Part shown: positions 36,796 to 45,474 of the stretch, piece by piece
Layout of the letters: every line of letters begins with the position of its first letter
Position numbering within the stretch: the stretch's first letter is position 1
Source: Polyangia bacterium
GTDB taxonomy: Bacteria; Myxococcota_A; Polyangia; Fen-1088
Length of the DNA stretch: 64,000 bases
Direction: 5' to 3'
Assembly (NCBI GenBank): GCA_036268875.1
Contig: DATATI010000088.1
Span: 25,039-89,038 of the forward strand
The notes under the pieces: model-generated
The model's input: the letters and a program-made list of their open reading frames with translations, nothing else
Told to the model about the DNA's origin: nothing
The model's database searches: none
Position numbers and translations under genes: made by a program

Positions 36796-37311
36796 CTACT
36801 CGTTGACCGTCACCTTGATCATTTTGATCGGCGTCTTCGGGCGATCGCCGCCGTCGCGTGGAGCGCCGGCGATCTTGTCGACCACGTCCATCCCTTCCAC
36901 GATCTTGCCGAACACCGGGTGCTTCGACGGTCCGGGTGAAAACCAATCCAGGTACGGGTTGGGGACGACGTTGATGAAGAACTGCGAGCTGCCCGAGTTC
37001 GGGCGGCCGGTGTTGGCCATGGACAGCGTCCCGCGATCGTTCGATATCTTGGCGTCGGCGGGATGCTCGTCCTGGATGGTGCCGTCGGGGCCGTTGCCGG
37101 TGCCGGCGCGCGGGCTTTGCGGGTCCTTGCTGAACGGACACCCGAACTGGACCATGAACTTGTCGATCACCCGGTGAAAGTGCAGGCCGTCGTAGAAGCC
37201 GGCCTTGGCCAATTTCGCGAAATTTCCCGCGGTGAGAGGCATCTTGTCGTTGAAAAGCTCGATGGTGAAGTCGCCGAGGGACGTGCTCATCAGGACGGTC
37301 GTGTTTGCCAT
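36796..37311 (-). CDS. Peptidyl-prolyl cis-trans isomerase, cyclophilin type
   Basis: The 171-residue protein carries the cyclophilin core: [15 protein letters not shown] with the catalytic Arg, [20 protein letters not shown] with the substrate pocket, and [17 protein letters not shown]. No signal peptide is present, so it is cytoplasmic (PpiB-like). It catalyses proline isomerisation during folding. The gene stands alone between convergent and divergent neighbours. Confidence 0.93.
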   Translation of the reverse strand: MANTTVLMSTSLGDFTIELFNDKMPLTAGNFAKLAKAGFYDGLHFHRVIDKFMVQFGCPFSKDPQSPRAGTGNGPDGTIQDEHPADAKISNDRGTLSMANTGRPNSGSSQFFINVVPNPYLDWFSPGPSKHPVFGKIVEGMDVVDKIAGAPRDGGDRPKTPIKMIKVTVNE

Positions 37312-37389
37312 GCGCGGCAGCTTAGCACTGGTTGCCGCTGGCGGTCATGGCTGCGCGCGGCCCCGACCGGCGATACACTGACGCCGGCA

Positions 37390-37908
37390 ATGGCAGGCCG
37401 CACGTACAAGGTGGTGATCGGCGTGATGGGACCGGCGGCGTGCGATCCGGCCACCGCCGAGCTGGCCCGCGCCGTCGGTCGCGGCATCGCCGAACGGGGC
37501 GCCGTGCTTCTGTGCGGCGGGCGCGGCGGCGTGATGGAGGCGGCGGCGGAAGGCGCGCGCGGCGCCGGCGGCCTGACCATCGGCGTGCTACCCGGCGAGG
37601 ACGCGCGCCAGTCGGCGCCCAACGCTTTCGTCGACGTGGCGCTGTTCACCGGCCTCGGCGAAGCCCGCAACTGGGTCAACGTCTGCGCCAGCGACGCCAT
37701 CATCGCCATCGGTGGCGGCTTCGGCACGCTGTCGGAGATCGCTCTCGGCTTGAAAGCCCGGCGGCCGGTGATCCTGGTCGGCTCGTGGCGGTTCGAAGTG
37801 GACGGCGCGACGCCCAACCTGCCGCGTGCCGATCACGCTACCCAGGCCGTCGAGCTGGCCTTTGAAGCACTGGAAGCCGCCTCACGCGCTGGGACGCGTG
37901 GAGCATAG
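37390..37908 (+). CDS. TIGR00725/LOG-type nucleotide-binding protein
   Basis: ATG at 37390 gives 172 residues with a Rossmann-like fold: YKVVIGVMGPAACDPATAEL, then LLCGGRGGVMEAAAEGARGA and IIAIGGGFGTLSEIALGLKA (the GGGxGTxxE motif of LOG proteins), and an Ile-rich VILVGSW. Members hydrolyse nucleotide 5'-monophosphates or cytokinin-like nucleotides; the branch seen here (TIGR00725) has no firm role. The frame extends upstream but overlaps the cyclophilin gene and lacks support. Confidence 0.82.
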   Translation: MAGRTYKVVIGVMGPAACDPATAELARAVGRGIAERGAVLLCGGRGGVMEAAAEGARGAGGLTIGVLPGEDARQSAPNAFVDVALFTGLGEARNWVNVCASDAIIAIGGGFGTLSEIALGLKARRPVILVGSWRFEVDGATPNLPRADHATQAVELAFEALEAASRAGTRGA

Positions 37909-37967
37909 GCCGGCTTGGCTGGCTGGAGCTCATCGCGGGAGGTTCGGAAACCTTTGAGGGTTCTGAG

Positions 37968-38720
37968 CTAAGGCCAAGTGAAGGTCGCGACCACTGGACC
38001 GTGGTCGCTGGTGCCGACCTCACGGTAGGCCTCGCACTTCGTCGCGCGCGCGGCCACCGCCTGGCTGGCCAGGATGTAGTCGATGCGCCAGCCGATGTTG
38101 CGCTGGCGCAGGTTCCGCCACGGCGCCCACCAGGTGAAAAGATCGTCGGCGTCTGGGTGCAGCGCCCGCGCCACGTCGATAAGGCCGTGGCCCAGCAGAT
38201 GATCGAAGGCGGCGCGCTCCTCGGGAAGCTGGCCGATGGCGCTGTCCTTGCGTTCGCGCGGGTGCACGTCACGCGCGGTGTGGGCGATGTTGATGTCGCC
38301 GCACACCACCAGCGGCGTGGCGCTTTCGTGTACGGCGGCGACGTAAGCGTCCAGCGCGGCGAAGAACTTCATTTTCGCCGCGAAATCCTTGCCCCCGTTG
38401 GGGACGTAGATCGAAACCACCAGCAGGCCGTTGATGGCGGCGGCCACCACGCGGTGTTCGTGGTCGAACTGCGGGTGGAAAAATTTGGGGCGCTCGGCGA
38501 CGGCGTCCTTGCGAACGTGCAAGCCCACGCCGGAGTAACCCTTGCCGCCGTGCCAGTAGCACCAGTACCCGTCGATCGACACCAGCGACTCGGGGATCTG
38601 CTCGGGCGCCGCTTTGATCTCTTGCAGGCAGATCACTTCGGGCTGCTCGGCCTTGATCCACTCTTCCAGTTGCACCTGCCGGGCGCGGATGCCGTTCACG
38701 TTCCAGGTCGCGATCTTCAC
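37968..38720 (-). CDS. xthA: Exodeoxyribonuclease III (AP endonuclease)
   Basis: The 250-residue protein contains the whole exonuclease III set: MKIATWNVNGIRARQ, LQEIKAAPEQ with the catalytic Glu, GGKGYSGVGLHVRK, SIYVPNG, GDINIAH with catalytic Asp and Asn, ERAAFD, and DYILAS followed by SDHGPV with the catalytic His. It acts in base excision repair at abasic sites and 3' blocking groups. Length and order are normal. It is divergent from the MFS gene by 22 bases. Confidence 0.95.
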   Translation of the reverse strand: MKIATWNVNGIRARQVQLEEWIKAEQPEVICLQEIKAAPEQIPESLVSIDGYWCYWHGGKGYSGVGLHVRKDAVAERPKFFHPQFDHEHRVVAAAINGLLVVSIYVPNGGKDFAAKMKFFAALDAYVAAVHESATPLVVCGDINIAHTARDVHPRERKDSAIGQLPEERAAFDHLLGHGLIDVARALHPDADDLFTWWAPWRNLRQRNIGWRIDYILASQAVAARATKCEAYREVGTSDHGPVVATFTWP

Positions 38721-38742
38721 CGCCTCGATCTACCATGACCGC

Positions 38743-39996
38743 ATGTCTGGCGCGGGCGGGTCGGGCGTGCCTGCCGACGGCGCCGCCCAGCGCGCCACTA
38801 ATAGCCGCGCCACCACCGTCATCGCCGCCGGCTTGATCGTGACGGCGCTCGGTTGGCCGATGACCCTGGCGCGGCTGCCGTTCGGGCTGTACCTGAAAAA
38901 TCAGCTCGGCGTATCGCCGCAACAGCTGGCGCTGTTCTGGGCCGGCAGCGCAGCGGTCTGGGCGGGCAAGCCGCTGGCCGGTTTTCTCTGCGACAGCGTG
39001 CCGCTGTTCGGATCGCGGCGGCGATCATATCTGGTGGCCGGCAGCGTGGCGTCGGGCGCGCTGTGGGCGACGATGGCGGTGGTGCCGCGTTCGTATGGCG
39101 CGCTGCTAGCGGTGGCGATCGCGCTCAACGCCGCGCTGTTGATGGTCAGCGCGGCGGTGGGCGGTTTCCTGGTCGAGGAAGCGCAGCGCCGCGCCGCCAC
39201 CGGGCGCCTGAGCGGTCTGCGCCTAGCCATCGACGCGGTGGTGGCGCTGGGGGCCGGACCGCTGGGCGGCTGGCTGGCGCTGCGGGCGTTCGGCTGGACG
39301 GCGGCGGTGGGGGTGGTCGTGGTGTTGCCGCTCGGGCCGCTGGCCTTCGCTTGGGCGCGCGAGCCAGCGCGTTCCCGCGCCCTGCGCGCCACTGAGGCGT
39401 GGCGATCGGCGTTGGTGGCGCTGCGCGCGCGTCCGGTGTGGGCGGTGCTGCTGTTCGTATTTGTCGCGTATCTGCCGCCCGGATTCGGGACGGCGCTTTT
39501 TTTTCGCCAGCAGGACGCGTTGAAGATGGACGCCCGCACGATGGGATTTCTGCAAATGCTGGGCGGTGGCGGGGCGCTGGTCGGCGCGGCGATCTACGCG
39601 TGGCTGTGCCGGCGGTTCTCTTTGCGCGCGCTGCTGCTGGTGGGGATTGCTCTCAACGTGGCCAGCACGCTGGCCTATGTCGGCTACGACGGGCTGCGAT
39701 CCGCCGAGTTAATCACCGTCGCCGCGGCCCTGGTCGGTCCGCTGGCGTTGCTGCCGTACTACGATCTCGCTGCGCGCGTGGTCCCGCGCGACAGCGAGAG
39801 CTTCGGGTACGCCCTGATCCTGGGCGCGCAGAACCTGGCGTCGATCGTCGTCGCCGAACCGGCGGGGGCGTATCTCTTCGGCGCGCTCCACGTCTCGTTC
39901 GAACGGTTGGTGCTGATCAACACCGTTTGCACCGCCGCCGTGTTCTTGTTCGTGCCGCTGTTGCCGGCGGCGCTGCTGGCTGGTCGCGACGCTTGA
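38743..39996 (+). CDS. Major facilitator superfamily transporter
   Basis: ATG at 38743 begins a 417-residue protein with a 25-residue Ala/Ser tail and about twelve hydrophobic helices. A loop between helices 2 and 3 (CDSVPLFGSRRRSYLVAG) fits the MFS A-motif region, with R/K-rich cytoplasmic loops. The pattern of helices with SVPLFGSRRRSY resembles the folate-biopterin/BT1-type branch. The substrate is unknown. The upstream frame extension to 38614 lies inside the exonuclease gene and is not used. Confidence 0.78.
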   Translation: MSGAGGSGVPADGAAQRATNSRATTVIAAGLIVTALGWPMTLARLPFGLYLKNQLGVSPQQLALFWAGSAAVWAGKPLAGFLCDSVPLFGSRRRSYLVAGSVASGALWATMAVVPRSYGALLAVAIALNAALLMVSAAVGGFLVEEAQRRAATGRLSGLRLAIDAVVALGAGPLGGWLALRAFGWTAAVGVVVVLPLGPLAFAWAREPARSRALRATEAWRSALVALRARPVWAVLLFVFVAYLPPGFGTALFFRQQDALKMDARTMGFLQMLGGGGALVGAAIYAWLCRRFSLRALLLVGIALNVASTLAYVGYDGLRSAELITVAAALVGPLALLPYYDLAARVVPRDSESFGYALILGAQNLASIVVAEPAGAYLFGALHVSFERLVLINTVCTAAVFLFVPLLPAALLAGRDA

Positions 39997-40003
39997 CCCA
40001 GCG

Positions 40004-40876
40004 TCACGGCGCGGGCGGCAATTCCAGGCGCGTCAGCCAGTAATCGGCGTCGAAGGTCTGGTCGCCGGTTAGTTGCCGCCACAGGCGCAGCCGGTTGACG
40101 ATCTCCAGCCGCGCTTCGTTGCCGTGCCAGGGTTCGGGCGTGGTCAGCGCGTCGCGCACGGCGGCGGCCAGCGCGCGCTCGGCGCCGGTCCAGGCGAACC
40201 GTTGCGGGGCGCTGGGGTTGAGGCGCAGCTTCAGCATGTGGCGCCGCGCCCGGGTGCGGTTCGGCTGCCCGCAGTGCCAGGTGCCGTGGTGACAGACCAG
40301 CAGCGATCCGGCCGGGCAAACCATCGGAAGCTGCCCGAGAAAATTCTGATAGCGGGCGATGTCCGATTCGTGAACGCGGCGCAGGTGGCTGCCAGGCAGG
40401 ATCATCGTGCCGCCCATCTCGCGTGGCGTCTCGTGGAAGAAAAAGAACAGCTGGATGTCGAAGGCGGCGGTCCGCGGATCGATGATGGCGTCGGCGTGCC
40501 AGGGCTGGCTCCAGCGCTGCTGCGCCTCGACCGTGTGGGCGTGGTGGTGGTCGTAAAGAGCGCCCGGGCCGAGCAGACTGTCGATGATTCCGCGCACCAC
40601 CGGCAGGCGCACCACCGCGGCGATGCCGGCCCCGTCGGGCCAGATCTGCTGCAGCGGTCGCCCGGCCCAGCGCGATTTTTCGTCGCCGGCTTTAGATGCA
40701 AAGGCGCCGGGGCGGGCGTTGGTTTCGATCTCGCGCAGCGCCTCGGCGCACAGCGGATGGGGAATGATCGAATCGAAGCGCAAAAAACCCCGCGCCACGA
40801 AGGCGGCCAGCTGCGCCGCGGTCAGCCGGAGCACGGGCTCCTCGATCGGGGCGAGCGTCTCGCGCGCGGCGGTCAC
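40004..40876 (-). CDS. Phytanoyl-CoA dioxygenase family protein
   Basis: The 290-residue protein has a double-stranded beta-helix with the iron ligands HxD in WSQPWHADAIID and a distal His in HHGTWHCGQPN, with the 2-oxoglutarate Arg following (RTRARRHMLKLR). MGGTMILPGSHLRRVHE is the usual PhyH core. It should hydroxylate an unknown small molecule with Fe(II) and 2-oxoglutarate. The 93-residue gene upstream overlaps it by four bases (ATGA), so they are coupled. Confidence 0.85.
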   Translation of the reverse strand: MTAARETLAPIEEPVLRLTAAQLAAFVARGFLRFDSIIPHPLCAEALREIETNARPGAFASKAGDEKSRWAGRPLQQIWPDGAGIAAVVRLPVVRGIIDSLLGPGALYDHHHAHTVEAQQRWSQPWHADAIIDPRTAAFDIQLFFFFHETPREMGGTMILPGSHLRRVHESDIARYQNFLGQLPMVCPAGSLLVCHHGTWHCGQPNRTRARRHMLKLRLNPSAPQRFAWTGAERALAAAVRDALTTPEPWHGNEARLEIVNRLRLWRQLTGDQTFDADYWLTRLELPPAP

Positions 40877-41154
40877 GGTGCCTCCGGCAGGGTGAGCAAT
40901 TTTTCCAGCACCACCTCGAAGCGCAAATAGGATGTCTGGTGCTCCTGCCCGGGCAGCGGCGGCTGCAGGGTCGGTAGCTGAATGACCCGCCAGCCGTCTT
41001 GCATTGCCGCCAGCGCGCTGGGGTACGGCGGCGTGTCGCTGTCACCGGACATCCCGGTCTTGCCGCCGGCGCCGTCATACATCGCCCAGGCCTGCGTCGG
41101 ACTGCCCAGATCCGAGTTGGCCAGATACAAGATCAAAAGCTGCTGCCGGAGCAC
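40873..41154 (-). CDS. Small protein coupled to the PhyH gene
   Basis: GTG at 41154 opens a 93-residue protein, LLILYLANSDLGSPTQAWAM followed by PPYPSALAAMQDGWRVIQLP and a helical end RFEVVLEKLLTL. It has the look of a short soluble domain (two strands plus helices) and I do not recognise a family. It is overlapped by the PhyH start. There is no clear ribosome site; the start sits in the loop of a perfect inverted repeat. It may help or regulate the dioxygenase, but this is inferred from coupling only. Confidence 0.6.
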   Translation of the reverse strand: MLRQQLLILYLANSDLGSPTQAWAMYDGAGGKTGMSGDSDTPPYPSALAAMQDGWRVIQLPTLQPPLPGQEHQTSYLRFEVVLEKLLTLPEAP

Positions 41155-41165
41155 GGCTTTTGATC
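41131..41165. promoter_or_regulatory. Perfect 10-base inverted repeat around a start codon
   Basis: GATCAAAAGC (41131-41140) and GCTTTTGATC (41156-41165) are perfect arms separated by 15 bases. The GTG start of the 93-residue gene (41152-41154) lies in the loop. It could be an mRNA hairpin that controls initiation or an operator. Confidence 0.5.
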
Positions 41166-41202
41166 ATAGCAGTGGCGGGCGACCGACGGCGCGCGGCCGT
41201 CG

Positions 41203-42753
41203 TTACTCGCTGGCGCGCGCCGGGGCCAATGCGCCACAAGCGGCGATGGCGCTGATCAGCTGATCGCGGTCGAACGGCTTGTTGATCACCGGGTGGTTGC
41301 CGTTCTCGATGAAGGCGCGCGAACGGGGGGTGTACGCCCCGCTGGTCATGAAGATCATCCGCTGCGCCATGCTGGGGTTGGTCTCTTCCAGTTCACGCAG
41401 CAGGGTCATGCCGGAGATCTCTTCCAGCATCAGATCGCACAAGATGACGTCGAAGCGCGCGCCGGTCTCCAGCAGATCCTTCGCTATCACCGACCCGCGC
41501 ACGAACGTCACCTCGTACGCCGGGCCCAGGATATAGCGCAGAGCGCGCAGCATCATCGGCTCGTCGTCGATCACGAGGACGTGGCTGCCGGCCGTGGCGC
41601 GCGATTCGGGCGCAGGCGAGGACGGCTTTTCGGGCTCTGCGTTCTTGGTCGGGGCGATCGTCGGCAGGACCACGCGAAAGGTGGTGCCGCGGCCCACCTG
41701 GCTGTCGAAGGTGATCTCGCCGCCCAGCGCCGACACGATCCCCTGACATACCGAAAGCCCCAGGCCGGTTCCTTGTCCGACGGGTTTGGTGGTGAAGAAC
41801 GGTTGAAAGATCCGTTCCTGCAGCTCGGCCGGAATTCCCGCGCCGGTGTCGGTGATCTCCACCAGCGCGCGGCCGGGAGACAGCGCCCGCATGGTCACCT
41901 GGATTTGCTGGTCGCGGGCGTTTCCGTCCGGCATGGCCTGCATCGCGTTCAGCAGCACGTTGGTGAAGACCTGTTCGACACGACTGCGATCGCCGCGCAC
42001 TTGTGGGTGGCCTTCCAGCTCGGTGGACAGCAGGGCCTGGTGGCGAATCTGACCTTGCAGCAAGAAGATCGACGATTCCAGCGCCGTGCGCAGATCGACG
42101 ATGGCGTTGGCGTCCTCCATCTGGGTCGGGGCGACCAGCTGGGCCTGGTTGACGATCTTGGCGATGCGGCGCGTGCCGGTCAGCGTGTCCGCCAGGATGT
42201 CGCAGGCCTCCTTGCTGCCCGGCCCCAGGGTCGTCGGCAAGACGTCGATGAGGTACTGCAGGTTGGCCATCACGTAAGTCAGGGGATTGTTCACCTCGTG
42301 GGCGATGCCGGCGGCCAGCGTGCCCAGCGCGGCCAGCCGATTGGCCACCGCCAGCCGCCGGTGCCGCGCGCCCTGGATCACCGCGGCGATCCGCCCCAAA
42401 AGTTCGCTGAAGTCGATCGGCTTTTTCACGTAGGCGTCGGCGTCAATGGCCTGAGCCTTGGCGCTGCCGTCGGCGGACATCGCCACCACCGGTATCCCGG
42501 CCAGCAGCGGATCTTTCTTTTGCTCGACCCGGAACTGCCAGCCGTCCATCACCGGCATCATCAAATCCAGCAGGATGACGTCCGGTGGACTGGACACCTT
42601 GAGGTGGGTCAGGGCGTCCTGACCGTTGCGGAAAGAAGACAACTGCAGCCCTTCGTCGGACAGCATCTGTCCCAGCACGTCGCGGATGGCGGAGTCATCC
42701 TCGACCAACAGGGCACGCGTGCCATGCAACGACACGGTCTGCAGCGGAGACAT
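41203..42753 (-). CDS. Hybrid histidine kinase with receiver domains at both ends
   Basis: The protein has 516 residues from ATG 42753: receiver 1 (about 10-125) with phospho-acceptor Asp63 in LLDLMMPVMDGW and KKP at 110-112; HisKA with phospho-His152 in LAAGIAHEVNNPLTYVMANL; HATPase (about 255-365) with the N, G1 (TDTGAGIP) and G2 (GTGLGLSV) boxes; and receiver 2 (390-510) with Asp440 in VILCDLMLEEISGM. There is no membrane segment or sensor, so input comes from a partner through receiver 1. It lies 55 bases downstream of cysK on the same strand; a weak AT-rich stretch (GTTAAATCAATAGG) between them could be its own promoter. Confidence 0.88.
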   Translation of the reverse strand: MSPLQTVSLHGTRALLVEDDSAIRDVLGQMLSDEGLQLSSFRNGQDALTHLKVSSPPDVILLDLMMPVMDGWQFRVEQKKDPLLAGIPVVAMSADGSAKAQAIDADAYVKKPIDFSELLGRIAAVIQGARHRRLAVANRLAALGTLAAGIAHEVNNPLTYVMANLQYLIDVLPTTLGPGSKEACDILADTLTGTRRIAKIVNQAQLVAPTQMEDANAIVDLRTALESSIFLLQGQIRHQALLSTELEGHPQVRGDRSRVEQVFTNVLLNAMQAMPDGNARDQQIQVTMRALSPGRALVEITDTGAGIPAELQERIFQPFFTTKPVGQGTGLGLSVCQGIVSALGGEITFDSQVGRGTTFRVVLPTIAPTKNAEPEKPSSPAPESRATAGSHVLVIDDEPMMLRALRYILGPAYEVTFVRGSVIAKDLLETGARFDVILCDLMLEEISGMTLLRELEETNPSMAQRMIFMTSGAYTPRSRAFIENGNHPVINKPFDRDQLISAIAACGALAPARASE

Positions 42754-42807
42754 CGCGGACGAAACAGTAAGGACCCCTATTGATTTAACAAGGGGGGCCA
42801 CCGCAGT

Positions 42808-43743
42808 TCATGGATGGGATCCTAACAATTCGTTCACCAGCGGGCCGCTGATGTACCTTTCGCCGCCGTCACCGACCATGAAGACGATGGTTTGGCCGCG
42901 TTGGTGGGGCTGCTCGGCCATCCGCAGGGCGGCGGCCAGGGTGGCGCCTGACGAGATCCCGGCCGAGATTCCTTCTTCGCGGGCCAGCCGGCGGGCGTGG
43001 GCGAATGCCTCCTGGTCGGAGATGGGCACCACCTCGTCGATGACGGCGCGGTTCAGCAAGGGGGGGATGAATCCCGCCCCGATGCCCTGTATGAGGTGGT
43101 TGCTGGGTTTTTTGCCGGAGAGCACGGCAGCATTGGCCGGTTCGACCGCCACCACCTTCACGCTCGGTTTGTGGCTTTTCAGCACCTCGCCCACGCCGGT
43201 GATGGTGCCGCCGGTGCCGACCCCGCTGACGAACACGTCGACGGCGCCGTCGGTGTCGGCCCAGATTTCCGGGCCGGTCGACTGGCGGTGGGCTTCGGCG
43301 TTGGCCAGGTTGCGAAACTGATCCAGGGCCACCGCGCCCGGCGTCGCCTGGCGCAAGGCCTGGGCGCGATCGACCGCCTCGCCCATCAGCGTCCCCGGCG
43401 TCAGCGTTACCTGCGCGCCCAGGTAGCGCAGCAACGACAGGCGTTCTTTGGACATGCGTTCGGGCATGGTGACGATCAGCCGATACCCTTTGGTCGCCGC
43501 CACGAACGCCAGAGCGATGCCGGTGTTGCCGCTGGTGGCTTCGACGATGGTGCCGCCCGGTCGCAGCAGCCCGGCGCGTTCGGCGTCGTCGACCATGGCG
43601 GCGGCGATGCGATCCTTCACGCTGCCGCCCGGGTTGCGCGACTCCAGCTTGGCCAGCAGGCGAACGCCGGTTTCGCGGCCGATCCGGCGCAGCTCGACGA
43701 GCGGGGTCTTCCCGATGGTGGCCGCCACGCCCGGGTAGATCAT
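42808..43743 (-). CDS. cysK: Cysteine synthase A
   Basis: The 311-residue PLP enzyme has the key Lys43 in GGSVKDRIA, the phosphate and substrate loops TSGNTGIALAF and GTGGTITGVG, and SGISSGATLAAAL near the end. It makes L-cysteine from O-acetylserine and sulfide. The gene follows cysW by 15 bases, so it belongs to the same operon as the sulfate transporter. Length and motifs are normal for CysK rather than CysM. Confidence 0.95.
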   Translation of the reverse strand: MIYPGVAATIGKTPLVELRRIGRETGVRLLAKLESRNPGGSVKDRIAAAMVDDAERAGLLRPGGTIVEATSGNTGIALAFVAATKGYRLIVTMPERMSKERLSLLRYLGAQVTLTPGTLMGEAVDRAQALRQATPGAVALDQFRNLANAEAHRQSTGPEIWADTDGAVDVFVSGVGTGGTITGVGEVLKSHKPSVKVVAVEPANAAVLSGKKPSNHLIQGIGAGFIPPLLNRAVIDEVVPISDQEAFAHARRLAREEGISAGISSGATLAAALRMAEQPHQRGQTIVFMVGDGGERYISGPLVNELLGSHP

Positions 43744-43758
43744 CGACCGGTGAGTGTA

Positions 43759-44589
43759 CTACCTGTCCGCCTGTCGCGACTCGATCAGCTTCTTGGCGCC
43801 CAGCGTTCCCAGCGCCAGCAGCGTGAGGATCGACGCCACGGCGAAGGCGCCCGACAGGTTGTATTCGTTGTACAGGATCTCCACGTGCAGCGGCAGCGTG
43901 TCGGTCTGTCCGCGGATGTGCCCGGAAACCACCGACACCGCGCCGAACTCGCCCATCGCCCGGGCGTTGCACAGCACCACGCCGTAAAGCAGGCCCCATC
44001 GCACTTTGGGCAGCGTGATCGTCCACAGGATCTGCCAGCCGCTGGCGCCCAGGGTCAGTGCCACCTCTTCCTCGTCGCTGCCAAGGTCTTGCATCACCGG
44101 CAGCACCTCGCGCGCCACGAAGGGAAACGTCACGAAGGTGGTGGCCAGAACGATCCCCGGCACGGCAAAGATGATGTGGATGTCGTGCGCTTCCAGCCAC
44201 GGACCCAGCACGCCGCGCGCGCCCAGCAACAACACGAAGATGAGGCCCGCGATCACCGGCGACACGCTGAACGGCAGATCGATCAACGTCAGCAACGCGC
44301 TTTTGCCGGGGAAGCGATACTTCGAGATCAACCAGGCCGCAGCGATTCCGAAGACCACGTTCATCGGCACGGCGATGGCCGCCGTCAGCAAGGTCAAGCG
44401 AAACGCCGACCGCGTCTCGGGATCGGCGATGGCGTCGGCATATGCGTGAAAACCCTTTGCCAGCGCTTCGGTGAACACCGACACCAGTGGCAGCAGTACG
44501 AACAGGCCCAAAAAAAACAGGCTGGCGCCGATCAACGTCCGGCGCAGCCAGGCCGGATCGCGCAGGGCCAGCGGTTTGGCGCCCGCCAC
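43759..44589 (-). CDS. cysW: Sulfate/thiosulfate ABC transporter permease CysW
   Basis: The 276-residue inner-membrane protein has about six helices (e.g. LFFLGLFVLLPLVSVFTEAL) and the EAA-type loop EEEVALTLGASGWQILWTIT, followed by GEFGAVSVVSGHIRG, a CysW-type segment. Start GTG 44589 is one base from the CysT stop. It pairs with CysT to form the sulfate channel. The ATPase that should power it (CysA) is not encoded nearby. Confidence 0.92.
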   Translation of the reverse strand: MAGAKPLALRDPAWLRRTLIGASLFFLGLFVLLPLVSVFTEALAKGFHAYADAIADPETRSAFRLTLLTAAIAVPMNVVFGIAAAWLISKYRFPGKSALLTLIDLPFSVSPVIAGLIFVLLLGARGVLGPWLEAHDIHIIFAVPGIVLATTFVTFPFVAREVLPVMQDLGSDEEEVALTLGASGWQILWTITLPKVRWGLLYGVVLCNARAMGEFGAVSVVSGHIRGQTDTLPLHVEILYNEYNLSGAFAVASILTLLALGTLGAKKLIESRQADR

Positions 44590-44590
44590 G

Positions 44591-45451
44591 TCAGGCCCGC
44601 CCGCCGCGTCGCTGGATGAGTCCTTGCAGCAGGTTGATCACCAGCATCAGCGCAAACGACGCCGCCAGCATGAAAAGAGCGATGGCCGTGGCGCCCGCAT
44701 AGTCATACTGCTCGAGCTTGGTGACGATCAGCAGCGGGACGATCTCCGTACGCATCGGCATGTTGCCCGAGATGAAGACGATCGATCCGTATTCGCCCAG
44801 TCCCCGGGCGAAGGCCAGCGTGAATCCGGTCAGCAACCCCGGAAGGACCGCCGGGAACATCACCCGCCGGACCGTCTCCAGGCGCGAGGCGCCCAGCGTG
44901 GCCGCCACCTCCTCCATGTTGGGATCGATGTCGATCAAGATCGGCTGCACGGCGCGCACCACGAACGGCAACCCGACGAAGGTCATGGCCACGGCGATCC
45001 CGGCCGGCGCGAAGGCGATCTTGATCCCGTGTGGCTCCAGCCACCGACCGAGCCAGCCGTTTTCGGCGAACAGCGACGTGAGGGCAATGCCGGCGACCGC
45101 CGTCGGCAAGGCGAACGGCAAGTCGACCATGGCGTCGATCAAGCCGTGGCCTGGAAATTCATAGCGCACCAGCACCCAGGCCAGGATCAGTCCGAACACG
45201 GCGTTCACCGTCGCTGCCGCAGCGGCCGCGCCGAAGCTGAGCCGGTAGGCCGCCAGGGCCCGCGGCGACAGCACGGCGGCGACCAATTCGTGCGCCGACA
45301 GCGCGGTGGTCCTCCAGGCCAACGCCGCCAGCGGGATGAGAACGATCAGCGCCAGGTACGTCAGGGTGATGCCGAACGACAGGCCAAAGCCGGGCAGGGC
45401 GCCGCGATTTTTCGCCACGGTTGCCCCGCCTTTCGGATCGACCGCCGACAT
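44591..45451 (-). CDS. cysT: Sulfate/thiosulfate ABC transporter permease CysT (CysU)
   Basis: The 286-residue membrane protein has six helices and the permease loop EEVAATLGASRLETVRRVMF, then RGLGEYGSIVFISGN, the matching CysT motif. It forms the inner-membrane pore with CysW. ATG at 45451 starts 24 bases after the binding-protein stop, consistent with one transcript. Confidence 0.92.
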   Translation of the reverse strand: MSAVDPKGGATVAKNRGALPGFGLSFGITLTYLALIVLIPLAALAWRTTALSAHELVAAVLSPRALAAYRLSFGAAAAAATVNAVFGLILAWVLVRYEFPGHGLIDAMVDLPFALPTAVAGIALTSLFAENGWLGRWLEPHGIKIAFAPAGIAVAMTFVGLPFVVRAVQPILIDIDPNMEEVAATLGASRLETVRRVMFPAVLPGLLTGFTLAFARGLGEYGSIVFISGNMPMRTEIVPLLIVTKLEQYDYAGATAIALFMLAASFALMLVINLLQGLIQRRGGRA

Positions 45452-45474
45452 CTGTTGAATCGCTTGCGCGCCGC

